Positions 9,301-22,230 of a stretch of 64,000 bases of DNA are shown here, in pieces. The stretch is taken from the NCBI GenBank assembly GCA_040954595.2, contig CM082582.2:6510001-6574000 (forward strand), read 5' to 3'. Below the pieces are notes generated by a model. That model ran no database searches. It had not been told where the DNA came from and saw nothing but the letters and a program-made list of their open reading frames with translations. This DNA is from Balanoglossus misakiensis (taxonomy: Eukaryota > Hemichordata). Numbering within the stretch: the first letter of the stretch is position 1; every line of letters starts with the position of its first letter. The translations under genes and the position numbers were made by a program.

Positions 9301-10413
9301 CGTGGACGGCTTCAACAGTACGTCGTCGGATCCCCTCTTGATCGAGTGGCATTCGATATAATTGGCCCCTTTCCTATCACCGAACGCAACAACAGGTGGA
9401 TTTTGGTCATCGGCGATTATTTCACCAAGTGGGTAGAGGCGTACCCCATCCCTAACCAAGAGGCTACGACGGTCGCCGAGAAATTGGCCGGCGAGTTTAT
9501 AACCCGTTTCGGCACACCACGTCAACTTCATTCCGACCAAGGTGCAAACTTCGAGTCACGGGTTATGTCAGAAGTATGTCGGCTGCTAGGCATTAAGAAA
9601 ACCCGCACAGCGCCCTACAACCCAAAGAGTGATGGATACGTCGAACGGTTCATGAGGACAATTTCGCAGTCAGTCTCAATCTTGGTCAACCCCGACCAAT
9701 CCGATTGGGATCTTGTGGTCCCGTACGCGATGATGGCGTACCGAAGTAGCGTCCAGGCGAGTACGTCGGAAACACCGGCGATGTTGATGCTCGGTAGAGA
9801 AGTCGCACTACCAATAGATTTACTACACGGCCCCACACCCGAACCCGACCAGAACGAGAATACAGATTATGCACTACAACTCCGTAAGAGGATGCAACTG
9901 GCGCACGAGCGCGCCCGCCTTGCACTGAAAAAGAGTGCGGTTACACAGAAGCGAGAATACGACAATCGTGCATCAGGAACTCCACTTGAAGTTGGCCAGT
10001 TCGTCTGGCTTCACATCGAGGCGTTCAAAAAAGGGACTTCAAGAAAGTTAGCAGCCCGCCGGTGGGACGGCCCCTACCTCATCACTGATAAATTGTCCGA
10101 TGTGCTATTCAGAATTCAACGTGGTAGAAATTACCGACCAAGAGTGATACACTACGATCGCCTAAAACCTTATACGGGTAACGACGGCGTCGACTGGCGG
10201 GACAAACAGCGAATTATCACGGCTACCGAAAACAGTGAAAATGATAGAAGCGAACCGGGTGACTGTGTTCACCGCTCGTCCCCACCGCGGCAACGTTCAC
10301 GCGCCTACCGGCGTTCGAACATGAGCCGCCACCGGCTATATCCCCAGAGACAACGGCAACCGCCCCAGCGCTACGGTGATTGGTCATATTGTCCCGGCAA
10401 CGACAGCGTGTAG
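6178..10413 (+). CDS. pol: Gypsy Pol polyprotein: protease, RT, RNase H, integrase
   Basis: Open frame of 1,411 codons in the -1 frame relative to gag. The ATG at 6178 lies inside gag and is probably not used, because translation likely enters at the slip site (codon 57). Domains in order: aspartic protease with DSGSEI at 114; reverse transcriptase with VDYRRLN, DLTSGFWQ, PFGLCNAP and the catalytic YLDD at 548-551; RNase H with DTDASKFGIGG, TRKELLA and the DGLSR end; integrase with an HHCC finger ending CDVCAARK, the DDE core (AFDIIGPF, HSDQGANF, SDGYVERF) and a C-terminal GPYLI module near 1302. All catalytic residues I looked for are present and there is no internal stop. No chromodomain is evident; the last 80 residues are Arg/Pro rich. 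Confidence 0.96.
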   Translation: MERRNTEKVSAGRMFSLRRKGTFAPILPPSSGRGKRQPTKRQGQREVGQRYPAPPPKFVRPHHRPANRNGNRDVTFSPSSNKRQNDDNGFSHNLRPAFYVMTRINGLDVCSFIDSGSEITIISKQVYNKLPESRRPPLAPSTIQPSMADGSTRLFLYGEADFNISVGNNTTEMHAFVADISENVILGGDYLLQGQAEIRTHSLTLGFHDGDVPLLDRRGGNLTARVSVTHDVVVPAGHEVVIAGHLSRPITGSICGVVEPTRGNLAAKHGVVVGRILVSTANRNVPLRLLNVSEKDHFIRRGTVVAVTTSTDTTILPQPVEPAISDPKNEFSTPPKPIPTHLEDIYKESLETVGKSNAGKIADFLCKWENIFSRDKSDVGRSNITKHHISTGDHPPLRQQPRRQSPWTREETTKLVNEMLRSDVIEPSHSPWAAPIVLVRKSDGSSRFCVDYRRLNDITKKDAYAIPRIEDSVNALAGACWFTTLDLTSGFWQVALDDDAKEKTAFTTWNGLFQWKVMPFGLCNAPATFQRLMEYALAGLQWEILLLYLDDIIVFASSFDQMLERLDMVFHRLQTAGLKLKPSKCKLFQKQVDYLGHRVSAAGIETSPKKVEAVKFWPTPTNVHEVRAFLGLASYYRRFVHNFSIIARPLTRLTEKNQPFFWDNECDCAFNTLKGKLISAPVLAYPIPDAPLILDTDASKFGIGGVLSQIENGVERVISFASRSLSKAERNYCVTRKELLAAVHFMKHFRPYLYGQPFTLRTDHASLRWLVNFKEPEGQLARWLEVISEFDYKIIHRPGKKHQNADGLSRRPCRQCGRAHPSDRPADQENAPTLAKVTVPGYQSTATQTETDPANTNSSSTGDLPTSTSTGPETERRKSSCPDVDGDPEEKTTNAIGLQLRYDNETLRKLQLDDPDVGPILRLKEGDDTRPDWQTVSPSSSAVKAYWGSWDLLEIHDGVLYRRWISSRDNTHRLLLIPPCSLKDEIFDELHSAKTAAHFGVFKTKRKILQRYYWYGATNDIRAMIRRCDVCAARKSHGRKRRGRLQQYVVGSPLDRVAFDIIGPFPITERNNRWILVIGDYFTKWVEAYPIPNQEATTVAEKLAGEFITRFGTPRQLHSDQGANFESRVMSEVCRLLGIKKTRTAPYNPKSDGYVERFMRTISQSVSILVNPDQSDWDLVVPYAMMAYRSSVQASTSETPAMLMLGREVALPIDLLHGPTPEPDQNENTDYALQLRKRMQLAHERARLALKKSAVTQKREYDNRASGTPLEVGQFVWLHIEAFKKGTSRKLAARRWDGPYLITDKLSDVLFRIQRGRNYRPRVIHYDRLKPYTGNDGVDWRDKQRIITATENSENDRSEPGDCVHRSSPPRQRSRAYRRSNMSRHRLYPQRQRQPPQRYGDWSYCPGNDSV
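6346..6352 (+). promoter_or_regulatory. Programmed -1 frameshift heptamer at the gag stop
   Basis: In the gag frame the bases read A AAT TTG then TAA, fitting the X XXY YYZ slip rule (AAA, TTT, G). A -1 slip here moves from the gag frame to the pol frame and reads on through AAA TTT GTA, skipping the stop. Pol is open across this point and is in the -1 frame relative to gag. The G in the last position is less common than A, C or T, so the efficiency is uncertain. Confidence 0.7.
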
Positions 10414-11073
10414 CCGCAGAGGATACGACGGGTATCACGGGAGAATCGCACGCTCCCCAGAGATTGGCATCTCTGCCCAGTGTAGCCAGGAACAAGAGTG
10501 CGGGAGGAAGGACGACGGAAGTGAAGTGCGGGAAAAGGAATTATTTAATAAATCAGAAGGCCGAGATAGATAGAGATGGTGATGTATCTTAGCCTACGAC
10601 TACGACTACGACTACGATGAAGCGAGAAGTCGCACGATGCAGCGAGAATGCCGTCGAGCGATATACCTGATATATTAGAATTTAGATAGGAGCCGGCCGA
10701 TAGTATCTTATGCCGTATGTACCGGCGATGATATGCCGTCTTCAAAAATTATTTCGACTGTCCAGAAGGTAAGCACGTCGAATTTTGTGCTTTCTACATG
10801 AATTCACCATTGGCGAAAACTTCTCTTTTTCTGTTTGGATTGAGGATCATCGGCACTCCGCTGGCCGTGAAAAAGCGTCCAATCAGTGCACGACTTGCGT
10901 GGATTTCTTAGACGACCAACGGCAATCCTCCGTTCCGTCACGGTTAATTTTAGGGGGGTTGGACCAAGCTTGGTTCGCTACGTTGAGAACAGTATAAATA
11001 GGGCAACAATGAACCGGGAACGTCGCTCTTCTCACCCGGTCCGATCAGCGCAGAAACCACTAAACTACAAGAG
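10414..11073 (+). other. Internal non-coding spacer of the Gypsy element with a TATA box
   Basis: About 660 bp between the pol stop and ORF3 with no long frame in the sense direction. It contains a short tract of TACGAC hexamers near 10597-10617. A TATAAATA box lies at 10993-11000, followed by a short upstream ORF starting at 11010. Its length is unusual for a compact Gypsy element and it may serve as a leader for ORF3. Confidence 0.6.
10993..11000 (+). promoter_or_regulatory. Putative internal promoter (TATA box) for ORF3
   Basis: TATAAATA followed by a G, 74 bp upstream of the ORF3 ATG. If used, initiation would fall near 11020-11030 and yield a short ORF3 mRNA ending at the 3' LTR signal. 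This is a sequence match only. Confidence 0.4.
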
Positions 11074-11742
11074 ATGAACTCCTTCAGGCGAGATCAGGCA
11101 GGGAGACGAATTTGTATTAGGTGTGGATGCGTATTCGAACACTCGTTCGAGTACAACGAACACCCGTGCGTCGCCAACCGAAACACCGGCAGCGTAGCTA
11201 CCAGTACCGTGTCCGTCGCCGAGGCAGATCCAGCCCCACCCGCAGATTCCACACGGCGCCGACCGTCAACACCCCAACCCGTCCGTCATGGTGATGTATT
11301 CGCCCCGATCGATTTCAATCGGGTGGAGAGAGTGGAGGATTCGCACACCCACCGCATATACTCCCATGGAGCAATCAAGGCGGAGACCAATACCAAGCGG
11401 GTCTACTATCTGCTGAATTCGACCACAGCATCAACGACAACGTCCGGTCCACCTGTGGAGCCGGGGACCGTTCTGCAGCTGCCGGCGGCAGCGACGCCGA
11501 CCGTCTCCTCCTGCGCCCGTACAGTCGTCCTTCAGCAAAGGACCGACAAGCCACCTGCCAACACCCCGGGGACCCAGACCAAGAAGAGAAGGAGGGGAGC
11601 CCCATCAGCAAAGAAGGTAACTACCAGCCAGGCCAGAACCAGCACCGCCGGTCGACCCAGACTACAGCTATTAGAGCTGAGTCCCGAAGATGAAGAGAAT
11701 TTGAATCTGCCGCCGCGGACGCCGGGGAGAGACGACGAGTAA
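11074..11742 (+). CDS. Gypsy ORF3: accessory protein with a C2HC-type finger and basic tail (222 aa)
   Basis: It occupies the position where env lies in infectious Gypsy elements but has no signal peptide or membrane segment, so it is not an envelope protein. Residues 14-32 read CIRCGCVFEH...EHPC and fit a truncated classical finger (C-x2-C-x3-F-x5-Y-x2-H-x-C). Residues 48-75 are Ala/Pro/Ser rich. A conserved-looking block (FNRVERVEDSHTHRIYSHG) is followed by Thr-rich sequence, a basic cluster TKKRRRG near 170 that could be a nuclear localisation signal, and an acidic end (SPEDEENLNL). The layout suggests a nucleic-acid-binding accessory protein; I do not recognise the family. Intact in a young element, so probably functional. 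Confidence 0.75.
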   Translation: MNSFRRDQAGRRICIRCGCVFEHSFEYNEHPCVANRNTGSVATSTVSVAEADPAPPADSTRRRPSTPQPVRHGDVFAPIDFNRVERVEDSHTHRIYSHGAIKAETNTKRVYYLLNSTTASTTTSGPPVEPGTVLQLPAAATPTVSSCARTVVLQQRTDKPPANTPGTQTKKRRRGAPSAKKVTTSQARTSTAGRPRLQLLELSPEDEENLNLPPRTPGRDDE

Positions 11743-11884
11743 CATTTTTGTATTGAACTCTTTTTCTTGAACATTTTCTGCATTTTTCTCATTGTAAAGC
11801 TGTACGGGGTGGGGTGTCCCTTCCCTTAGAAATATTTTTGCGATTCAACTTTTTCTTGTACAATAGTCGGAACTTTATTGTCTT

Positions 11885-11896
11885 AGAGGGGGGTAA
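11885..11896 (+). other. Polypurine tract
   Basis: AGAGGGGGGTAA lies directly before the TG of the 3' LTR, the expected position for plus-strand priming. Confidence 0.8.
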
Positions 11897-12462
11897 TGTA
11901 GAGGTTTAACGAGGTCCATTTTACATTTCTGAATGCCTTTGCGGTTTTTGTAATTACTCAGCAGGCGCGGCACACGCGCCAAAACCGATTAGCCTGTTAG
12001 TACGCACGTTCAGTTTTCATTCAATGTTTGCCTTTGGTTGTCTAGCAACGACGATTTCGAGCGACAGCTGTCAATCATTTATTTAGCTACTTTTCTTGGC
12101 TTGAAGCCGACATGATATGTAGATTTTAGGTGCTTTCTCCGACGTCCGATATGCAAATTAGCTTTTCTGATTTTGAATCCGACCCGAGGGTATATAAGTA
12201 GCGATTCTCTTTAAAACGGGGTCGCTCAAGGGGTTTTTCTTATCGAGGCCACACCAGCAACAGCAAAGAAGGTACAGCTCTTCATTTTTTACGCAGTATT
12301 GTTGATAATTTTTCGTGTTCAGTTAATAAATACGCCACGTTGGCTTCTACACTTTATTATTTTGTCCTTGTGCGCTCTGTCACTCGGGTGTAAGGTCGTT
12401 ACCCTTACTGATCACCTGACCAGTCTCAACGTAATAATAACGACGAAGGAAAAATCTCGACA
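11897..12462 (+). repeat. 3' LTR
   Basis: Identical to the 5' LTR by line-by-line comparison, including the octamer, TATA box and AATAAA (12325-12330). It ends about 570 bp before the ATG of the first kinase copy and points toward it. Confidence 0.97.
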
Positions 12463-12466
12463 CTAG
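12463..12466. repeat. Target-site duplication CTAG, right
   Basis: Matches CTAG at 4093-4096 on the other side of the element. Confidence 0.9.
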
Positions 12467-12886
12467 TATGAACGCGAGCATTTCAAAACGATTTCATTTT
12501 TTTCCCTCGAGAATTGTATGAAACTGATCGTAACATTGCATTCAGTGTTTACTAACGGAAAGCAGTTGATTTTATTTGCATAAATCTACTTTTAAAAATA
12601 ATACCGAAAAATTATTTGATGACCACGTGACTAGTTTGCAACTTATTTTATAACGAAATTGGCTAGAACAACTCTTGGATGCATACGAAGGCTTGTAATT
12701 TTACTAGTCATTGACAGTAGTGATGACGAAGGGGATTGAAAACAAATGGAAACGTTTCTTTTAACGGTAAATTCAACTGGAACTATTTTATCGCGTCAGC
12801 ATATCTCCAGTTTCAATTTGCCGGCAAAAACACACAATGCGCCTTTGTACTTGGTGTGCCCATCCGTATTACGAACAATTCTACTG

Positions 12887-12894
12887 TGACGTCA
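12887..12894 (+). promoter_or_regulatory. CRE palindrome upstream of kinase copy A
   Basis: TGACGTCA, the full CREB/ATF site, lies 144 bp before the ATG. The same octamer sits at exactly the same distance in copy B (16891-16898) although nearby bases differ. Function is inferred from the match and its conservation. Confidence 0.4.
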
Positions 12895-13030
12895 TCGACA
12901 CCGTTCGGTGACAAGTACAATCGCACCAGACCGTCACTGTGTTGTTTGTATTCCATGCGACAACACAGCGTGCCGATATCGGTCACGAAAAAATCCAAAA
13001 ATCCAGCAAAATTCTGAACAAAATTTCACA

Positions 13031-16491
<3,461 letters not shown>

Positions 16492-16511
16492 TGTCTTGAA
16501 TTGTGATATTC

Positions 16512-16517
16512 AATAAA
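16512..16517 (+). terminator. Poly(A) signal of kinase copy A
   Basis: AATAAA 21 bp after the stop codon, implying a very short 3' UTR. Confidence 0.75.
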
Positions 16518-16890
16518 AAAACACTACTTACTCATACGTATGCTGGCAATTTTGCAGTTTTTGTTCCCCGAACAAGTGTGAGGGTGTTACATTGGCAGCA
16601 ATTGCCAATTTTGGGGACAAATTTGCTACCGAAAAATTACGCTAGGTGACGCTTATATTTTACCGAAATTGGCTAGAACAACTCTTGATGCATACGAAGG
16701 CTTGTAATTTTACTAGTCATTGACAGTGATGACGAAGGGGATTGAAAACAAATGAAAAAGTTTCTTTTAACGGTAAATTCAACAGGAACTATTTTATCGC
16801 GTCAGCATATCTCTAGTTTCAATTTGCCGGCAAAAACACAATGCGCCTTTGTACTTGGTGTGCCCATCTGTATCACGGACAATTCTACTG

Positions 16891-16898
16891 TGACGTCA
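16891..16898 (+). promoter_or_regulatory. CRE palindrome upstream of kinase copy B
   Basis: TGACGTCA, 144 bp before the ATG, matching the site upstream of copy A. Confidence 0.4.
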
Positions 16899-17034
16899 TC
16901 GACACCGTTCGGGTGACATGAACAATCGCACCTGAGCGTCACTGTGTTGTTCGTATTCCATGCGACACACAGCGTGCCGACATCGGTCATGAAAAAATCC
17001 AAAAATCCAGCAAAATTCTGAACAAAATTTCACA

Positions 17035-20000
17035 ATGTCTTTCCCTGCAGTCTTGTTATTGCTTCTTCCAGTATTCCTAACGTATTTCGGTAGGTAAAAG
17101 AATCGTTTGCATAGTTAAAACATGCAGTTTTCTCCCACCAACTGCGGTGACGCGTACGCGCAACACTCAATTCGAAGTCGGTCGCATTCGATAAATTAAT
17201 ATCTTGCGTCAGTGTTAAAAGATGTATTTCCAACGTATCACACGTATTTCAATAGCATGTGAATACTGTAAATAGGGTTATTTTCGCGAGCAAAACATTT
17301 TCGCGAAATACGCGAGAGCCAAAAAACACGTTAAACTAAAAGTATGTTGTAAGTGAAAAACGAGAACGCGAAACTTAATCCTCGCGTAACAGTTGCCTCT
17401 TTTGATATCGCGAAAATTTCCTGTCGCGAAAGTAACCCGTTTTACAGTATTACTATTTCGTGATATCAAACTGTAGCGTGTAGAACTTCAGAGTTTATTT
17501 CGTCAATTGGATTCATAGACCCGGCTCTTGATACGATAGAGGAACTTAGCGATGAAGACGCGCGGAGCGGAGTGAATGGTTCGGTGAAATCTGGGAGACG
17601 CGGTGATGACACTGATAGCGATAACGTTTCGCAAGATAGTAGTGTCGCGTAAGTATATAGCTTTGAGAATAATATTAGTATGCATATGTCTGAACATTGC
17701 CACGTTGATTTCATTAAGTATCGACCAAAAGAATTCCGAAAGATGGTTAGCCACCCATCCAAGAATATATTAGGACGGAAAACTTGTTTTATCGAGACTG
17801 CGGCAGTTGAATGCTATGTTTTCGCTTTAATACAATGGCTGGGAATGACTATCTTCCTAAATTGTGCTTATAAACACGCTTAGATCGAGCGAAGGTGGCG
17901 AAACTACATTGAGTTTCGAACAACCAAAGGTGAAGAAGAAACGTAACGTCGTTCGGCGTTTCTTCCATCGAATAAGAAAGCGAGTTTCTCGCTTTTTCGG
18001 CCGCTCACGCGCGGAGGGTCGCGAGGTATGTATCCGCAGGTTTGTGTGTTTGTGTTGGTGTGTGTGGAGAAAACCACAGAGAGAGATATATAGACCGACA
18101 GACATAGAGAGACACAGAGAGACAGACAAACACTGGGGACTCAGACAGAGACAGGCAGGCAGACCCCGACACAAAATACACTGACAATAAGAAAAATGAA
18201 AAAAAAAAAACATTAAGAGGAATACTACCAAAAGTATTTGCCACAGTAATCTATTTGTCATGACACATTTTATTTCTTCAGCAACCGGCTGAGGCTGAGG
18301 TCGAGGTGGATTCCGAGCCTAATGAACGAGAGGTGGTGGAGAAAAGTTCAAAGGCCAAATCCCGTAAAGGTTTGTCGAATATTGTAGTTATGATGTTATC
18401 TGTGCATTCTTCCAGTTAGGTATTTCTAGATGAAGTTATTTATAAAGGCAATGGAAAAATATTAACTTGAAATAATAGAAATGTTGGTAACTCATGTTAC
18501 AACTGTAACGTATAAAACACACAAATTGGTACGTGTAATGTATACCCATAATAATATAGTCCGTACTTAACTTCTGTACAGATTAATTTTTTGCGGAGAA
18601 ATTAGGTACGTTTACCACAAAGTCATGTACATGCATAGACAACAGTAAGATTTACGCGCGCCTTTTATTTGATTTAGACGAAGCGAACAAAGACGAACTG
18701 TTCGTGGTGATGAACCTCAGTGACGGACATTACAACAACGTCGTCCTCGGATGCACCCGTAAGAACAAGCAACTGTATGCCGTGAAATACTTGAACTATG
18801 AAGACGAATCCCGTCACGTGGAGGGCGCTTCGGCTGAGATGGTGGAGAACGAAATCAAGATGATGCAGTAAGGAGAATGATCTTTGTGCTTACTTTGTGG
18901 ATGTTTTCTGAACTGAGAGCCTCGTCTCGCCAAGCGCCTCAAGTATAGGCACCTACACTTATATACAGAACATAATATAACGGAGAAATTAGATTATGAA
19001 TTACTAGGCACTGACAAATATGCCAATAAGCATACTTGGTCTGTCTCAAACGTAACTCGAAAATTTGAAAATCAATATCCAACAAAACGGCGTTCGCTTC
19101 TCTTGCAGAGCACTGAATGAGTTCAACAGTGAGCACATTATCCAGATGGTGACACTTTGCCGCCAGGGCGTCTTGCGCATACTTATCCTTGAGTACGTTC
19201 GAGGTATGGACTTGAAGGAGTTCACCACCAACTTCGGAGATGAAGTAAGTATATCTTCTGCCATTAAACTGCATGTATAGTGAAACATAACATGCTTCGA
19301 GTGTCGGTAATACAAATATATTCTATACACAAAGCAAAGCAGAGAGTATGCGATTGTGTTGTGATCTGGGGGTAATGATGATGATGATGCGTTTTCTCTC
19401 TATCATGTAGGCACCCCTGGTTGTCAAGTATGACATCATGAAGAAGACGGCAGACGCTCTGGCCTCACTCCACGGTTTCGGTGTCATTCATAATGACTTC
19501 AAACTATCTAATGCCATGGTGAGTGAACAACAAATTGTTGCGCGTTTATACATCGTCCGAATACTTAATCCACCAACGATTTCAGGAAATTATTGACTCT
19601 TTTATAGCTATTTTGGGATATACCATGCGGAGTAGTATGTAAAAGCCAGCAAGTATACACGCACTGGCTCGCGTTATTTTACATCATTTTCGTTTCGTTC
19701 AAATAAGTGAAAGAATCACGACATTCTTCCAAAGTACACAACCACTTCGTACTCATTTCATTCAAAATAGTTCAAATCGCGTTCAATTCTTCCTTGCAGT
19801 TGAAGCTTCCAGAGATGTCCGTGAAACTCATCGACTTCGCCTTCAGCTGCTTCGCCAACTCGCCGCAGTTCGAGTCGGCAGGGTCCATCCTCTACGCACC
19901 ACCGGAGCTCTTCAGGGAGGAGGTCCCCGCGTGCGCAGCAGCCAAGGACGTCTGGGCTCTGGGATGCAGCATGGCGGAGATGGTCAACCAGGAGACGGCC

Positions 20001-20249
20001 TACAGCGAGATCCACACCGAGAAGGAGATCACGGATCAACTCATCGGGAAGATAGACAGAGGCGAGGACATCGTTCCGGAGAATATCTCCTTGTTGGAGG
20101 ACGGGCCCTTCAAGGAAGTGTGCATGCGTTGTTGCGCCATGGAGCCGTCCGCTCGACCCAGCGCCAGCGAAGTCGCCAACCAGCTAGGGGATGTGCTGGC
20201 CGAGAGGATGGAAAGTCATCCGGAGGAATGCTCCTATAGACTTGCCTGA
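17035..20249 (+). CDS. Leader-bearing protein kinase with cationic amphipathic segment, copy B (432 aa)
   Basis: Exons 17035-17089, 17519-17648, 17884-18025, 18282-18369, 18678-18867, 19109-19244, 19411-19518 and 19800-20249. Every exon has the same length as in copy A. I count about 13 amino-acid differences in 432, including P2S, A28L, one Ala-to-Asp in the acidic region, D180E, D243N, ST to AA near 329-330, D-to-N near 344 and L-to-P near the C terminus. The cationic segment and all kinase motifs (Lys175, HND loop, DFA, APPE) are unchanged. Both copies look functional and no frame break is seen. Being in tandem with the same promoter elements, they are likely co-expressed unless the upstream LTR affects copy A. 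Confidence 0.8.
17264..17449. mobile_element. MITE in intron 1 of kinase copy B
   Basis: Orthologous to the element in copy A, with the same TACTGTAAA / TTTACAGTA ends. One inner arm has a substitution (AAAGTAACCC) and the centre carries small deletions. Confidence 0.72.
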
Positions 20250-20269
20250 TGTCTTGAATTGTGATATTC

Positions 20270-20275
20270 AATAAA
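20270..20275 (+). terminator. Poly(A) signal of kinase copy B
   Basis: AATAAA 21 bp after the stop codon, matching copy A. Confidence 0.75.
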
Positions 20276-20430
20276 AATCACTACTTCCCAAAAAAGTATG
20301 CTGGCAATTTTGCAGTTTTTGTTCCCCGAACGAGTGTGAGGGTGTGTTACATTGGCAGCAATTGCCAAATTTGAGACAAATTTGCTTCCGAAAATTTTCG
20401 CTAGGTGACTCTTTATCCCTTATTTTAGGC

Positions 20431-21124
20431 CTAAAGCTTATTCCAAAGTTGCCTTGAGCAAAATGAGAAAAAGTTTAAGACTGATTTCCGCGGCGCATAT
20501 AACCAATAACATTTGGGCCTATAGGTTATAACTAAACTCTTGATTCAAATAGGTTAGAAATAACAAAATGCCTAAATGAAATCATATTAAAAACAGGTGT
20601 CATCAAAATAACGGTATCGGCCAAGTAAGCCTAACTTAAGTTTTTACAAGAAAGAAATTGCAGTCCTTGCAAAGACCCTTCATTCATTCAGGGTCCGTGA
20701 TCAGAGTTCGATATCTGGCGTCAAACGACGACGTGATTACATTTGTGAAACATTTTAGTGTGAACTTTGCTCAAATCCGACTGACAAATTTCACAATCGC
20801 CTGACAGTCACATGAGCTCCGATATCGATAGGTCGACGCCCTTTTACCGTGCTTACATCATCCGCGTCGATCACGGAAAAGTGGTTCTAGCGACACGAGC
20901 TGTATGGTAGAACGTTTGCTTGCGACGAAGTAAAAACGATGTACCATAATTCTGAAAGATTCTTCAGATAAAACCCGGAGTTTCAAAAGTTACGTGTACT
21001 TTGTTCATCATGTGATGAGCAGAGACAATGCGGTAGAGTGCAAATATTTGTAGGTCACCGCATGCGGGCGCTTTTTCAGAGAGGGGAGGACAACATTTTC
21101 AAGCCACGGGCACCTGCATTTACA
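20431..21124. other. Intergenic region and putative promoter of the NRF gene
   Basis: About 700 bp without a supported exon. I see no clear TATA box. A short out-of-context ATG upstream of 21125 is in frame with the NRF gene (21038) but would precede its signal peptide with an Arg-rich hydrophilic stretch, so 21125 or 21161 is preferred. Confidence 0.5.
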
Positions 21125-22199
21125 ATGAATTACCGGCGTTTTGGAGCACTGTCCGTCATAATGGGTAGGTTTTCCTACCCGTTCTTGTTCCTCCTGTCCA
21201 TGTTCTGTTTGCGGTGTGATGCCGTTATACCACTTTCATCCCTGAAGCAGAGTCACGCACACCGAGTCGAACTGGCTCTGACGCCTATAACAGAGGACAA
21301 GACCGTGATATCCCCAAGCTGTAAGAATGCCTTGCTGAACGTGTTCAGTAACAAGACCTCAGAACTATTTACAAGTAAGTATGGGATCAAAAACCTATTT
21401 TCGGTTGACACTAGTCGAATCATTAATCAAAACATACAGCTGGACATTAATGGATATCATAATTATGTAAGGGATACAGTCAAAAGCGTGCACAGTTGCC
21501 ATGAATACCGGAGGTCAAACGAGGCGAAGGCTTTCATTTGACAGCGGCACATAAGAAGTTTGCCGAACATAGACTATATTAGTCATTTGAAGACTCCATG
21601 CACCCTTTTTAATTCAGATTTAGCATAAATGTTGGTAAGGTGACAGTGTAAGGTGACTGTGTACGTGAAGTTAAACGTTATCTCCAGATGTATTTATTCG
21701 ACTCATCTTCTACCATTATGTTTGGTTATTTGATTTCTTTCTTTTCGAATTTTCAGTGGTTGATGCCTCGGGTAAAATTAATTCAGGTTTCTCAGACGGT
21801 AACATGGCCTGGCTGGGTTCTTTTGAATTGTGCAGGAATACAAGTAATCTACAGTACTGCCATACAACATTGCTGACTCATATACCAATGTACAATGCGG
21901 TAAGTGCAAATTCAGTGGACTGAAAGGAGTTAAAAAAAAGGACTAAACAAGAAAGGCAAATAAAAGAACAATAGGCCTGCCACAGTGCAGTTATGTACAC
22001 GTCTCCAGTGAATGAATCATTTCCCTGCATAGAATGACCTGTCCTTCGACCTATTAACATAAAGACTCGTCATGTGACAAAGAATTATGTTGGCGTGAGT
22101 CATTATGTTGACACAGTGCTGAGTGCACGTCACAATACAAGGAAAGCAATGAGGAGTTTTGTGTATACAGTCTTGACACAGGCATTACCGAGAGAGTGT

Positions 22200-22230
<31 letters not shown>

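Larger units (their letters stand above)
4097..12462 (+). mobile_element. Complete Ty3/Gypsy LTR retrotransposon (8,366 bp)
   Basis: Two 566-bp direct LTRs (4097-4662, 11897-12462) starting TGTAGAGG and ending CGACA enclose a 7,234-bp internal region. The order is primer-binding site, gag, pol (protease, RT, RNase H, integrase), a third ORF and a polypurine tract. RT before integrase places it in Ty3/Gypsy, and the integrase tail has a GPY/F module but no visible chromodomain. A CTAG target duplication flanks it (4093-4096, 12463-12466). By eye the LTRs match at every base, and gag and pol are uninterrupted, so the insertion looks very recent and probably autonomous. It sits between the CNGB-like gene and the first kinase copy, both in the same orientation as the element. 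Confidence 0.97.
16627..20430 (+). repeat. Tandem duplication unit B (kinase gene copy B)
   Basis: Second head-to-tail copy of unit A. It keeps promoter, MITE, all eight exons with identical lengths, and the 3' flank. The distal junction is decayed compared with the one between A and B. The right edge is approximate. Confidence 0.85.

Noticed and set aside
11074-11742. ORF3 as an envelope gene
   Set aside because: No signal peptide, membrane helix, furin-like site or Cys pattern of an envelope glycoprotein is present.
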